A stretch of 64,000 bases of DNA from NCBI RefSeq assembly GCF_029952525.1, contig NZ_JASAOF010000009.1:158715-222714 (forward strand), in the 5' to 3' direction. Under the pieces are notes generated by a model. The model ran no database searches and was not told the DNA's origin. It worked only from the letters and a program-made list of their open reading frames with translations. The position numbers and the translations under genes were made by a program. The DNA comes from Saccharopolyspora ipomoeae (GTDB lineage: Bacteria > Actinomycetota > Actinomycetes > Mycobacteriales > Pseudonocardiaceae). This document shows positions 39,321 to 48,291 of the stretch, piece after piece (within the stretch, counting starts at the first letter, position 1; the number at the start of each line of letters is the position of its first letter).

Positions 39321-39577
39321 GAATGCTCGATCGGGAGTCGTCGAGCAGGAAGCCGCCGAACGTCCTGCCCTGCAGCCGTTGCGATTTCGCGATCTGTCCG
39401 AGGCCGGACACCGGTGCTTCGTGCGTCCGGGCGTGGCTCCGGTTCCTCGATGCGCCATGCTCCCGTCGCCGGAACTCGTGCGAGAGGGCGTATAGCCCAC
39501 TGCTGGTCGTGGTACCCGAGGACTGGTGCGCGGTGACGTCATCGGCCAGCAGAACTCGTGCGCGAGGAGGAGGTTCG

Positions 39578-40225
39578 ATGAACAAGAAGACCGGGGAGAC
39601 CGACGCGATATCGGAATCGGAGCGGAAGAACACGGCCTCGGCGTCGTGGGAGGTTACAGGCAGGTCCGTGACGATCGATGATTTCGCCGCCGAGTGCGAT
39701 TTCAGCGCCGTCGAACACCTCGTGGTCAACAGGCCACCGGAGGCGGTGTATTCCGCAGTCCGGAACCTGGATCTGCTCACGATCCAGTCACGCACGGCGG
39801 ACATGGCGATGTGGGTGCGAGGCTTGCCCGAGCGCCTGAGGAGGCGGGTCCCACCGAGGCGGCCGACGAGGCTGACCTTCGACGATCTCGTCGCGAGTGG
39901 TGACTGGGTGCTGCTCGGCGAGCAGCCCGGGAGAGAGGTCATCTTCGGGGCGGCAGGCCGGTTCTGGACTCCGATCGTGCGTTGGGAGCAGGTCGAGCCC
40001 GAGCAGTTCGTCCAGTATGGCAAGCCGGGGCGCGGCAAGATCGTTTCTTCGTTGTCGGTGCGACCGTACGGGCGGAACAGCAGCCTGGTGACCTACGACA
40101 TCCGCACCGTTCTCAACGACCCGATCACGCACCGGATCTTCAAGCTGTACTGGTTGGTGGTCAAGCCGTTCGTGCGGGCCCTCATGCGGGCCACCGTCCG
40201 CGCTGTCGCCAAGCAGGGGGCGTAG
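39578..40225 (+). CDS. SRPBCC (START-like) family protein
   Basis: A 215-residue protein whose middle has the helix-grip pattern: CDFSAVEHLVVNRPPEAVYS opening the domain, then RFWTPIVRWEQVEPEQFVQY and a long C-terminal helix (THRIFKLYWLVVKPFVRALM). Such proteins bind hydrophobic ligands. GAGGAGGAGG precedes the ATG. The ligand is unknown. It is followed 52 bp later by a stress protein gene. Confidence 0.72.
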   Translation: MNKKTGETDAISESERKNTASASWEVTGRSVTIDDFAAECDFSAVEHLVVNRPPEAVYSAVRNLDLLTIQSRTADMAMWVRGLPERLRRRVPPRRPTRLTFDDLVASGDWVLLGEQPGREVIFGAAGRFWTPIVRWEQVEPEQFVQYGKPGRGKIVSSLSVRPYGRNSSLVTYDIRTVLNDPITHRIFKLYWLVVKPFVRALMRATVRAVAKQGA

Positions 40226-40277
40226 TTCGTGCGAACACGACGGCGGACGTGCTCGGTGATTCGAGGAGGGCGGGGCC

Positions 40278-40772
40278 ATGAGTGAGAACGGGCCGCGAAT
40301 CGTCGTCGGAGTCGACGGCTCACCGGGCTCGCGAGCGGCATTGCGGTGGGCGGTGCGCTACGCCGAGCAGTTCCGCGGGGAGGTCACCGCGGTACTGGCG
40401 TGGGCGCCGCCGAGCTTCACCGAGGTAGCACCCGTGCCGCCGCCGATATCCGATGACGAGTCGAAAACCCGTGCGGAGAAAGGGCTCCGGGAGATCGTCG
40501 ACGAGGTCACGGGGATGCCGGTGACATCGGTGCGCGTCCGCCGAGAGGTCGTCCGCGGTCATGCCGCGCGCGCCCTGCTGGACCGGGCCGAGAATGCGGA
40601 GCTCCTGGTGGTCGGCAGTCGCGGGCACGGCGGATTCGTGGGCGCCCTGCTGGGGTCGGTGAGTCAGCACTGCGTCACCCACGCGTCGTGCCCGGTCGTC
40701 GTCGTTCGGTCACCGGCTGAAGAACAGCGCGGGTGCCGGGGTGATGTTGTCGGCGACGCGCGAGGATTCTGA
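40278..40772 (+). CDS. Universal stress protein, single domain
   Basis: A 164-residue UspA protein with VVGVDGSPGSRAALRWAVRY, a VLAWAPPSF strand-2 loop, and GSRGHGGFVGALLGSVSQHC with THASCPVVVVR. GAGGAGGGCGGGG precedes the ATG. It runs directly into the Acg-type nitroreductase gene (11 bp gap), a pairing also known from mycobacterial dormancy loci. Confidence 0.92.
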   Translation: MSENGPRIVVGVDGSPGSRAALRWAVRYAEQFRGEVTAVLAWAPPSFTEVAPVPPPISDDESKTRAEKGLREIVDEVTGMPVTSVRVRREVVRGHAARALLDRAENAELLVVGSRGHGGFVGALLGSVSQHCVTHASCPVVVVRSPAEEQRGCRGDVVGDARGF

Positions 40773-40783
40773 GGGTGAATGCG

Positions 40784-41776
40784 ATGGCTAGATGGGGTCC
40801 GTCGCAGGCGACGGTGCGCGCGGCGTTGGCGCTGGCGTGCCGGGCGCCGTCGGTGCACAACAGCCAGCCCTGGCTGTGGAGGGTGGCCGAGCATTCGGCG
40901 CACCTCTACCTGGATCGTTCTCGCGCGTTGCCCGTTGCTGATCCGACCGGCCGCGAGATGGTGATGAGTTGTGGTGCTGCGTTGAACCACCTGCGCATCG
41001 CCTTGGCTGCCGAGGGATGGCAGGCCCGGGTGCACCGGCTGCCGAACCCGGATCAGCCGGACCACCTGGCCTCGATCGAGTTCAGCAGGCTCGACGACGT
41101 CGACGAGCACGTGCTGACCTTGGCCGCCGCGGCTGCTGACCGGCGCACCGATCGGCGGCCTTTCGTGACTGACCCGGTGCCGGAGGAGGTGCTCGCCCCG
41201 TTGCGCGAGGTCGCGGGGGCCGAGGGTTGCCGACTCGTCCTCGCATCGGACGAGCGGTTGCGTGGAGAGCTGGAAGTGGCCATCGAGCGGGCGAATTCGG
41301 AGCTGCGCCAGCGGCCCGCGTACCGGCAAGAACTCGCCGCGTGGGCAGGGCGTCACGCTGCCGCTGAAGGGGTACCGGCTCGCAGCCTCCCGGCGGAGCA
41401 CCTGCGCGGTGTGCCGGAGCGCAACTTCGCGCTCGTTGCCGAGGGGGAGATGGAGGTGCCGGTCCTGGCGGACGGGGCGGTCTTGGCGGTGCTGGCGACG
41501 CCGGGCGACGACCAGGCGAGTTGGCTGGCGGCGGGCGAGGCGCTGAGCGCTGTCCTGCTCTGCGCGACGGAACAGGGGCTGGCGACGTGTCCGCTCAGTC
41601 AGATCGGTGAGTCGGCCGTGTCCCGCGACCAGGTCCGGGAGCAGGTTCTCGGGGGAGAAGGACTTCCTCAGCTGGCGCTGCGGATCGGGTGGCCGGTGAC
41701 GCACGAGTTCCCCGGACCGTTGACACCACGTCGAGCCGTGTCGGACGTCGTCCAAGGGTTGTTCCCCGAAGGGTGA
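40784..41776 (+). CDS. acg: Acg-family nitroreductase-like flavoprotein
   Basis: A 330-residue protein of the Acg branch of the nitroreductase family, with the tandem half-sites typical of this group: LACRAPSVHNSQPWLWRV, ADRRTDRRPF, then QASWLAAGEALSAVLLCATE and LPQLALRIGW. M. tuberculosis Acg (Rv2032) binds FMN but lacks ordinary nitroreductase activity and is strongly dormancy-induced. GAGGGTG lies about 6 nt before ATG 40,784; GTG 40,775 would add three residues. Confidence 0.88.
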   Translation: MARWGPSQATVRAALALACRAPSVHNSQPWLWRVAEHSAHLYLDRSRALPVADPTGREMVMSCGAALNHLRIALAAEGWQARVHRLPNPDQPDHLASIEFSRLDDVDEHVLTLAAAAADRRTDRRPFVTDPVPEEVLAPLREVAGAEGCRLVLASDERLRGELEVAIERANSELRQRPAYRQELAAWAGRHAAAEGVPARSLPAEHLRGVPERNFALVAEGEMEVPVLADGAVLAVLATPGDDQASWLAAGEALSAVLLCATEQGLATCPLSQIGESAVSRDQVREQVLGGEGLPQLALRIGWPVTHEFPGPLTPRRAVSDVVQGLFPEG

Positions 41777-41878
41777 AGGTGTGCCGGCGCATCGTTCCGA
41801 TCGACCCCTCGCCCGCTGCGCTCGTTGCTCCTCTCGGGTTGCTCACGGGGTGGATGGCGGGCGTGGCGAGCTCGCGGT

Positions 41879-42778
41879 TCAGCGGACGACCGCTACGGGG
41901 CAGGCTGCGTAGTGCACGACGGCGTGGCTGACCGAACCGAGCAAGGCCGAGCGGATGACGCCGCGCCCGCGGGTGCCGACGACGAGGAGATCGGCATCGA
42001 CGGCAGCGGTGAGCAGCGCATCGGTCGGGCCTTCGGTGGGGATCACATCGTGGTGCGCGACGACGTCCGGGTACTGCTCGGCGCATCCGGCTACGGACTC
42101 GGCCAAGAGGCGGCGGTGAGCGTCGACGACATCGGAGTCGAGGGTCCATCCGCGGTTCGGTGGCAGCGGGTCCGGTGCGTGCTCGGCGATGGCCAGCAGC
42201 GCGGTGAGCTCCGCGCCGTGGCGGAACGCGACGTCGTAGGCGAAGTCCGCCGCCCGCGCGCTGCACGCGGAGCCATCGACGCCCACGATGACACGCTCGA
42301 TCCCCGCGGCCGGTTCGGTGGAGCCGGACCAGCGCCGGCCGCGCACGATGACGACCGGAGCGGGCGCTGAGCGCACCAGCTCGCCTGCGGTCGAGCCGAG
42401 CAGGAGCTGATGCACCCGGCCAGTCCTGGGCGGGCCGAGCACGAGAACGCACGCGCGGGCGGCGGCATCGCGCAGGATGCTCGCCGGGTCGCCCATGCGC
42501 GCCCGCGTCCGCACGTCCAGTCCGGGGTGTTCACGGCGGCATTCGGCGGCGATGTCCGCCAGCGCTCGTTGCGCGGAACTGCGCAGCGGTTCGAACGAAA
42601 CGGTCTCGCTGGGCAGGTGTATCCGCGTCAGCTCCTCCAGCGGGATGGGTATGGCGTGAACGACCTCCAGGGGCCGCCCGCGGGTCGTGGCTTCGAGCGC
42701 CGCCCACCGCACCGCCGTCCGGGATTCCGCAGAAGCGTCGAATCCGACGACGACCCCGTCGTTGTGGACCGTCGACAT
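41879..42778 (-). CDS. Tandem universal stress protein
   Basis: A 299-residue two-domain UspA protein (VVVGFDASAESRTAVRWAA; then VIVGVDGSACSARAADFAY with GTRGRGVIRSALLGSVSHAV). The first domain's glycine loop has changed to GPPRTGRVHQLLLGSTA, so its ATP site may be altered. GGAGG lies 9 nt before the ATG. It diverges from the ferritin gene. Confidence 0.9.
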   Translation of the reverse strand: MSTVHNDGVVVGFDASAESRTAVRWAALEATTRGRPLEVVHAIPIPLEELTRIHLPSETVSFEPLRSSAQRALADIAAECRREHPGLDVRTRARMGDPASILRDAAARACVLVLGPPRTGRVHQLLLGSTAGELVRSAPAPVVIVRGRRWSGSTEPAAGIERVIVGVDGSACSARAADFAYDVAFRHGAELTALLAIAEHAPDPLPPNRGWTLDSDVVDAHRRLLAESVAGCAEQYPDVVAHHDVIPTEGPTDALLTAAVDADLLVVGTRGRGVIRSALLGSVSHAVVHYAACPVAVVR

Positions 42779-42919
42779 CGCGCTCAACCTCCGTGCTCGG
42801 ACTCCCGCAAGCGTCGCTCAATCGGTGCTGCTCCGCAGCCCGCCGACCGCATGGGGTGATGGCCTCACCTGGCTTCGTGCGAGGTCGCGTTCATGGGCAC
42901 CCGGTCGTAGCGTTTGGCC

Positions 42920-43483
42920 ATGGATGCAGTCGTGAAGACGATCTCGCCGCGCACTTCCCGAGCCCAGAACTTGATGGAAGCGCAGGTGGGGAACGGGCTC
43001 AACGCATCGCAGCAGAACCTGGCGTTCGCGGTGTGGTTCGACCAGCGGGATCTACCGCGTCTGGCCTCGTACTTCTACCGGCAGTCGTTGCGCAAGCGGG
43101 ATCACGCGATGCGGATCGTGCAGTACATGATCGACAACAATGTCGCCGTGGAAGTGCCCGGTCTGCAGACCGTCCGCAATGACTTCTCGGATCCTCGCGA
43201 GCTGATCGCGCTCGCCGTCGAGCAGGAACGCGTGGTCACCGATGAGGTCACGACGCTGTCCCGGGTGCTGCGCGAGGAGGAGGACTACCTCGGTGAGCAG
43301 TTCATGCGCTGGTTCTTGTCGGAGCAAGTCGACGAAGTCGCGCAGATGACGACGATGCTCAACGTCACCGATCGCTCCCAGGGCAACATGTTCGACCTGG
43401 AGGACTACCTCAAGCGGGATCCGGTGGAGAACGAGAGGTATGAATCGACAGCCCCGCGGGCCGCAGGCGGAAAGCTGCGATGA
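42920..43483 (+). CDS. Ferritin-like protein (BfrB type) with degraded ferroxidase site
   Basis: A 187-residue protein that aligns over its whole length with mycobacterial ferritin BfrB (SQQNLAFAVWFDQRDLP, RDHAMRIVQYMIDNNV, EVPGLQTVRNDF, GEQFMRWFLSEQVDEVAQM). However, the ferroxidase residues Glu22, Tyr29 and Glu55 of BfrB are replaced by Gly26, Asn33 and Lys59; His62 and Glu103 remain. Iron oxidation at the normal site is therefore unlikely. The tail ends APRAAGGKLR, like BfrB. The ribosome site is weak and an upstream TTG is possible. The stop overlaps the kinase gene start. Confidence 0.85.
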   Translation: MDAVVKTISPRTSRAQNLMEAQVGNGLNASQQNLAFAVWFDQRDLPRLASYFYRQSLRKRDHAMRIVQYMIDNNVAVEVPGLQTVRNDFSDPRELIALAVEQERVVTDEVTTLSRVLREEEDYLGEQFMRWFLSEQVDEVAQMTTMLNVTDRSQGNMFDLEDYLKRDPVENERYESTAPRAAGGKLR

Positions 43484-44979
43484 CGGTTCCCGCAGCACCC
43501 GGCGGTGGCGCCGGGGGCGGCAGGCGCAGCCGACAGCCCGAGGGCGCGGCCGTGGCGGAAAGCCACACGGCCGTCGTGGTGTTCATCGGTGACAGGGCGT
43601 ACAAGGTCAAGAAGCCGGTGGACTTCGGTTTCTTGAACTTCACCTCCGCTGAGGCCCGCAGGGTGGCCTGCGTCCGTGAGGTGGAGCTCAACCGGCGGCT
43701 GACGCCGGACGTGTATCTCGACCTCTCCGAGGTGCTCGACGGCGAGGGCCGGAGCTGCGACTGGATCGTGGTCATGCGGCGAATGCCCCCGGAGAGCCGG
43801 TTGGCGACGTTGGTGGAACGAGGCGTGGACGTGCGCGCGGACCTCGAGCAGCTCGCCCGGAAGCTGGCGTCGTTCCACAGCACCGCGAAGCGGGGCCCTG
43901 ATGTCGAATCGGCAGGCCGGTCCGCCGCGTTGCGCAGGCGATGGGTCGACAACTTCGCCGGGGCTGAGCCGTTCGCGGGCATCGTTCTCGACCGCGACAC
44001 GTTCGACGACATCGCCCGGCTGGCGTTGGACTACGTCGACGGCCGTGGACGGCTGCTGGAGGATCGGGTGCGCCGCGGGTACGTGGTGGACGGCCATGGC
44101 GACCTTCAGGCGGAGGACATCTTCTGCCTGTCCGACGGGCCGCGAGTGCTGGACTGCTTGGAGTTCGACGACGAGCTGCGCTACGTGGACGGCCTCGACG
44201 ATGCGGCTTTCCTGGCGATGGACCTCGAACGCCTCGGCGCGCCGGTGCTAGGGCGGGAATTCCTCGACTGGTATGCGGTTTTGTCAGGCGCTCAAGTGGC
44301 CCGATCGCTCGCCGATCACTACATCGCATACCGTGCGTTCGTGCGGTCCAAGGTCGCGTGCCTGCGCCACGAGCAGGGCGTGGCAGCAGCGGCAGACGAC
44401 GCGCGGATCCTCGCGGCGATGGCGCTGGAACACCTGCGCTCGGCCCAGGTCCGGCTGGTCCTGGTGGGCGGACTGCCAGGTGTGGGCAAGTCCACGGTGG
44501 CGGGCGCCCTCGCTGACCGGATGGGCGGGGTGTTGCTTCGGACGGATCAGATTCGCAGGGAACTGCCGCACGCAGCCGGCCTCGACCCGGGAGCGGGCTA
44601 CGGGCGGGGCTTGTACGAAGGCGCGCAGGTCCACGACACCTACGGAGAGATGTTCGCGCGGTGTCGCCGGTTGCTGGAGCACGGCGAGAGCGTCGTGCTG
44701 GACGCGAGCTGGAGCAACGCCGACGAGCGGGATGCGGCCCGAGTTCTCGCGCGGGAGACGCGGGCTGCGATCACCGAGCTCCGGTGCGAGGCGCCGAAGG
44801 AGGTCGCGGTGGCTCGCCTCGCCGCCCGCGCGGATGATCCTTCGGACGCCACCGCCGAGATCGCCGAGGAGATGGCGGGCCGGTTCGCCGCATGGCCCGA
44901 AGGTGACACGGTGGACACTGCCGGGACACCGGAATCGGCTGGGGCTGCAGCCTGGAAGGTGCTGCAAGCACGCCGGTGA
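43480..44979 (+). CDS. Aminoglycoside-phosphotransferase-like/AAA kinase fusion (Rv2004c family)
   Basis: A 499-residue protein with two kinase-like parts. Residues about 25-310 resemble the APH fold (AYKVKKPVDFGFLNF; DGHGDLQAEDIF with the catalytic HGD; CLEFDDELRYVDGLDDAAFL). Residues about 320-499 are a P-loop kinase (LVGGLPGVGKSTVAGALAD; LLRTDQIRRELP). Size and layout match M. tuberculosis Rv2004c, a dormancy-regulon gene beside otsB1. It is coupled to the ferritin gene by ATGA. The substrate is unknown. Confidence 0.85.
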   Translation: MTVPAAPGGGAGGGRRSRQPEGAAVAESHTAVVVFIGDRAYKVKKPVDFGFLNFTSAEARRVACVREVELNRRLTPDVYLDLSEVLDGEGRSCDWIVVMRRMPPESRLATLVERGVDVRADLEQLARKLASFHSTAKRGPDVESAGRSAALRRRWVDNFAGAEPFAGIVLDRDTFDDIARLALDYVDGRGRLLEDRVRRGYVVDGHGDLQAEDIFCLSDGPRVLDCLEFDDELRYVDGLDDAAFLAMDLERLGAPVLGREFLDWYAVLSGAQVARSLADHYIAYRAFVRSKVACLRHEQGVAAAADDARILAAMALEHLRSAQVRLVLVGGLPGVGKSTVAGALADRMGGVLLRTDQIRRELPHAAGLDPGAGYGRGLYEGAQVHDTYGEMFARCRRLLEHGESVVLDASWSNADERDAARVLARETRAAITELRCEAPKEVAVARLAARADDPSDATAEIAEEMAGRFAAWPEGDTVDTAGTPESAGAAAWKVLQARR

Positions 44980-45130
44980 GCTGTCCGTTCGTCCCCGGTC
45001 ACCGGTGTGGTGCAACTAGTGGGGTGCGTTGCAGGCATCGGCAGACGCTGTCCGGATCCGATTGCGGCCTGCTCCCGACGCATGCGGGGAGCGGAGGGCG
45101 CCGACGGCCGAAGTGGGCCGGTAGCGGGTC

Positions 45131-45403
45131 TCACGTTCGGCGATTGTGCTCGTGCCACCAAGCGTAGGTCAGAAGCGCGGCGGAGGTGAGGGATGCGACG
45201 AAGAACTCCGTCCCCTGGCCGAGGACCAAGCTCAGGACGGCGAACAGCGCCGCCAGCACCCCCAGCGCTCGCCACAAGGTCATCCATCTCATGACCTTCG
45301 TGATCGGTCGAGGTGTCGTCATCCTGTGGGCGAATTCGGGATCATCGGAACTGAGCTGGCGTTCGATCTTCTTGAGGCGGCGGCGTTCGCGTCCGCGGGA
45401 CAT
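45131..45403 (-). CDS. DUF3040 membrane protein
   Basis: A 90-residue actinobacterial protein: a charged N-terminus (RERRRLKKIERQLSSDDPEF) followed by two hydrophobic segments, as in DUF3040 proteins. The function is unknown. It stands alone, about 150 bp from the kinase gene it converges on. Confidence 0.78.
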   Translation of the reverse strand: MSRGRERRRLKKIERQLSSDDPEFAHRMTTPRPITKVMRWMTLWRALGVLAALFAVLSLVLGQGTEFFVASLTSAALLTYAWWHEHNRRT

Positions 45404-45882
45404 GACTTCTCCCCTGTTCGGGCGGAACGTAGGGGCATTCGATCAGTTTTTCCGGTTGGTGAATGGAACGTTCCGCTGTGCAGTACGGGTCTTCCGCTGG
45501 CCGGGGTGGGCGCTCGGATCGAGCGGCGGAAAGCTTGATGCGCGGGTTGGTCACCGGGGGACGCTTCAAGTCTAGGGCGACGTGGGCCCCCGGGCGCCGG
45601 GACGACGGGCGCTCAGGAGGACTCTGGAGGCGATCGTGCTGTGGTACCGGTGTTTTCGGTTGCCGTGGGCACGGCGAACGACGCACGTGAGCGCCTTCGG
45701 TCACGGCGCGCTTTCGTGGGTGCGGCACAGCGGCGGCCACGTCGACCCCCGCCAGTGCGCGCAGATTGCGCCCGGGCCACACCGAGCGAAGGCGGAACTC
45801 GCTACCAGCAGCGTGGCGATCGCAGAGGTGCGAGAGCCAACTTCCCCCGGCTGTTCGACAAGCCGCTCTTGCTGGCGCCGCA
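45404..45882. other. Gene-poor stretch between DUF3040 and MgtC genes
   Basis: Several frames are open here because of the high GC content, but none shows family motifs or a convincing ribosome site. I see no gene, repeat or strong hairpin. Confidence 0.4.
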
Positions 45883-47151
45883 TCACATCACGAGCACGAT
45901 CCCGCCGGCGACGGCGGTCGCGGGCAGGATGAGCAGCACGGCGAGTCGCGTCGCGAAGGCTAGACCACCTGCGACGCCGGCCAGCACGATCTTGATCAGG
46001 GTGTTGCTCAGCAGAGCCATGCCGACGCCGAGCAACGCCACGCTGATCGGAACGACCGTGCCGCCCAGCGAGGCCGTGGCCACCGCTGCGGAGTGCGCGT
46101 CGGCGAGTCCTCCCACGAATGCGGCCGCGAGGACACCCCGTGTGCCGAGCAGCGCTGCCGCGGCTCGGGTGGCGGTAAGCAGCAGCATCAGCAACAACGT
46201 CAGCGAGAGCGTGACGCGCAGGGACAGCGGGCGCTGGAACGCCGAAGGCGTATCGGTGGCGTTCGTTCCCTCCGCTTCGGAACCACCCACAGTGCTCCGA
46301 GTGCGCCAGGCGAGCCATCCGGCCTCGCCCAGCAGAACGGCCGCACCGGCAACCGAAGCCGGTAGTAGCCGGAGTGCGATGGTCGGATTGGCGACTGCGG
46401 TCAGCGCGATGAGCTGAACCAAGGTCGCGACACTTGCCGTGAGAACTGCAGGCAGGACCACGTCTCGCACGCCCGCGCCGGACCGTCGTGCCAGCACGAC
46501 CGTGGTTGCTGAGGCAGAGACGAAACCACCCAGGAATCCGACGAGCACCAGTCCTTGTCGTTCGCCGAGCGCGCGCACGGCCACGTAGCCGGCCCAGCCG
46601 ATGATGGTGATCGCGATGACCAGCAACCAGATCCGGGACGGGTTGAGCACTCCGTAGGGGCCCAGCGGTCGATCCGGCAGTAGTGGGAAGATCACGAACG
46701 CAACGACGAACAACCTGATGGCATCGGCGATGTCGTCGTCGGTGACCAGGTGGGTGGCGAATCGGTGAAGCGGTCGTTTAGCAGCCAGCAGGGCCACCAC
46801 GGCTACGGCGATGGGCACCGCCCACGTCGGTTGTGACCAGGCCAGCGCTCCCAGCAGCACGGCTGCGACCGCAGCGACCTCGGTGGTGGCGCCCAGGTCG
46901 GCCTCCGGAGAGGCCCGCGCGCCCAGCACGTACCAGGCGACCACGAGAACACCGGCTGTGCCGACCGTGACGATCAGCATCGCCGGGGACAGTGCAGCAG
47001 CGATCGCCCCCACCAGGCTCAGCAAGGAGAACGTCCGTGAGCCGGCTGGGCGTACGGGCTGTCCGGCCGTGCTGTGCTCCCGCTCCAAGCCCAGCAGCAG
47101 CCCGATCGCCAGCGCGGTGGCGAAGTGAACGAGGGCCGTCGTGGTCTCCAC
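45883..47151 (-). CDS. MgtC/SapB-family membrane protein (with DUF4010)
   Basis: A 422-residue protein with about ten to twelve hydrophobic segments. The N-terminal part has the MgtC/SapB signature (FATALAIGLLLGLEREHST, GSRTFSLLSLVGAIAAALSP); the C-terminal half is DUF4010-like (GFLGGFVSASATTVVLAR, FVGGLADAHSAAVATASLG). MgtC proteins are linked to Mg2+ limitation and acid survival; the function of this longer type is not established. Confidence 0.85.
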   Translation of the reverse strand: METTTALVHFATALAIGLLLGLEREHSTAGQPVRPAGSRTFSLLSLVGAIAAALSPAMLIVTVGTAGVLVVAWYVLGARASPEADLGATTEVAAVAAVLLGALAWSQPTWAVPIAVAVVALLAAKRPLHRFATHLVTDDDIADAIRLFVVAFVIFPLLPDRPLGPYGVLNPSRIWLLVIAITIIGWAGYVAVRALGERQGLVLVGFLGGFVSASATTVVLARRSGAGVRDVVLPAVLTASVATLVQLIALTAVANPTIALRLLPASVAGAAVLLGEAGWLAWRTRSTVGGSEAEGTNATDTPSAFQRPLSLRVTLSLTLLLMLLLTATRAAAALLGTRGVLAAAFVGGLADAHSAAVATASLGGTVVPISVALLGVGMALLSNTLIKIVLAGVAGGLAFATRLAVLLILPATAVAGGIVLVM

Positions 47152-47258
47152 CCGGAATCCTCAGCCTAGAACCTCGCTCGAAGCGAACCGCATGGATCGC
47201 GCGTGTGCGTGGTGCGAGTTTTGGCGATCACTCGTGTCACGAGCGGTCACCTCACGAC

Positions 47259-47501
47259 TCACCCTTCCGGGTCTGCGTCGTGCTGGGGCGCAACACCGAG
47301 CTTCAGGTGGTGCGGGAGGCTGTGCTCGCAGTGGGCGTCCGGTCCCGGGTACACCAGGCTCAGGTGGTCGTCCTCGAGCCACCGCACGAGGTAGGGCGGC
47401 TCTCCGTCCGAGCCGCGCACCTCGATGATCTGTCCCTTGTATCGGTGGTCGCCCAGGTGGGCACCCTCGACGATAAGCCACTCGCCGACTTCCGCGTGCA
47501 T
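47259..47501 (-). CDS. DUF1918 protein (Rv0569-like)
   Basis: An 80-residue protein with the DUF1918 pattern: MHAEVGEWLIVEGAHLGDHR, GQIIEVRGSDGEPPYLVRW and LVYPGPDAH. M. tuberculosis Rv0569, in the dormancy regulon, belongs to this family. The fold is a small beta barrel with proposed nucleic-acid binding, not proven. Confidence 0.85.
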   Translation of the reverse strand: MHAEVGEWLIVEGAHLGDHRYKGQIIEVRGSDGEPPYLVRWLEDDHLSLVYPGPDAHCEHSLPHHLKLGVAPQHDADPEG

Positions 47502-47609
47502 GATCGAACTCCGTGCCGGTGGTCCGCTACCTCCGAGTTTCGGCGCGGAGCTGGGGGAGCAGCAGGGGCCAAGGACTCCGATCAGCTAGCGACCTGCGAA
47601 CGGCGGAAC

Positions 47610-48014
47610 CTACTTGCCCTTGCGCGCGACGGGGATTTCCTTGGCTTCTGGCGCCTCCTTCTGAGGCATGTGGATGGTCAAGATGCCGTTGTCGTAGTCG
47701 GCCTTGATGTTGTCGACGTCGCAGCCCGAGGGCAGCAGCATCGTGCGGCTGTAGGAGCCGTAGTAGAACTCGCTGTGCGCTTCAGCTCGATCTTCCTGCC
47801 TGCGCTCGGCGTCGATCCTGAGCTGGTCGCCCTCGACGTTGATGTGGATGTCGTCGGGGTCGACGCCGGGAAGCTCGCAGCGAACCACGAAGCTGCCTTC
47901 TTCGGTGAACGCTTCGATCCGCATCGAGTGCCGCTCGCCGAACGGCCATTCGCTCTCCAACATGCGCAACAGATCCGGCAGTCCCCTGTTCGGCCGAGGC
48001 AGCAAGCTGCTCAT
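47610..48014 (-). CDS. hspX: Hsp20/alpha-crystallin small heat shock protein
   Basis: A 134-residue chaperone with a short N-terminus, an alpha-crystallin domain (about 30-125: MRIEAFTEEGSFVVRCELPG, DDIHINVEGDQLRIDAERR, YGSYSRTMLLP, YDNGILTIHMP) and a short tail. It is close in size and sequence to mycobacterial HspX (Rv2031c), the hallmark dormancy protein. AGGAGGGA before ATG 48,014 fixes the start. The gene name reflects this resemblance. Confidence 0.9.
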   Translation of the reverse strand: MSSLLPRPNRGLPDLLRMLESEWPFGERHSMRIEAFTEEGSFVVRCELPGVDPDDIHINVEGDQLRIDAERRQEDRAEAHSEFYYGSYSRTMLLPSGCDVDNIKADYDNGILTIHMPQKEAPEAKEIPVARKGK

Positions 48015-48223
48015 GGTGTCCCTCCTAGCGATGACGGCTTCCCCGTCCAGCATGGGACAAACACCGAGCTCCGGCAGGGTCGAGAAGTCCTCGGTGACAC
48101 CAGACGAGGGGTCGTGGGTTCGAGGCTCCCTCTTTGACCGAACGCGCAAAGGGGGTCGCGTTCGCCGGTCACCCTCTGTGGTGACGCCCGGCCTGTTCCT
48201 GAAGGGGACGTTGTTCAGCGGGA

Positions 48224-48251
48224 CTGCCCGGCTTCTTCTGAAGCCGGGCAG
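48224..48251 (-). terminator. Terminator after the Nramp-family gene
   Basis: CTGCCCGGCTTC (48,224-48,235) pairs perfectly with 48,240-48,251 around a TTCT loop, about 40 bases past the stop of the transporter gene. Confidence 0.78.
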
Positions 48252-48291
48252 CCCCGGTATGCGGTGTTGGCGGCGGACCTGCCAGTCGCGG

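Noticed and set aside
38948..39577. Possible intact small gene in the plus-strand open frame 38,938-39,495
   Set aside because: The only protein-like text is the broken ATPase tail, which switches frame; no complete gene is supported.
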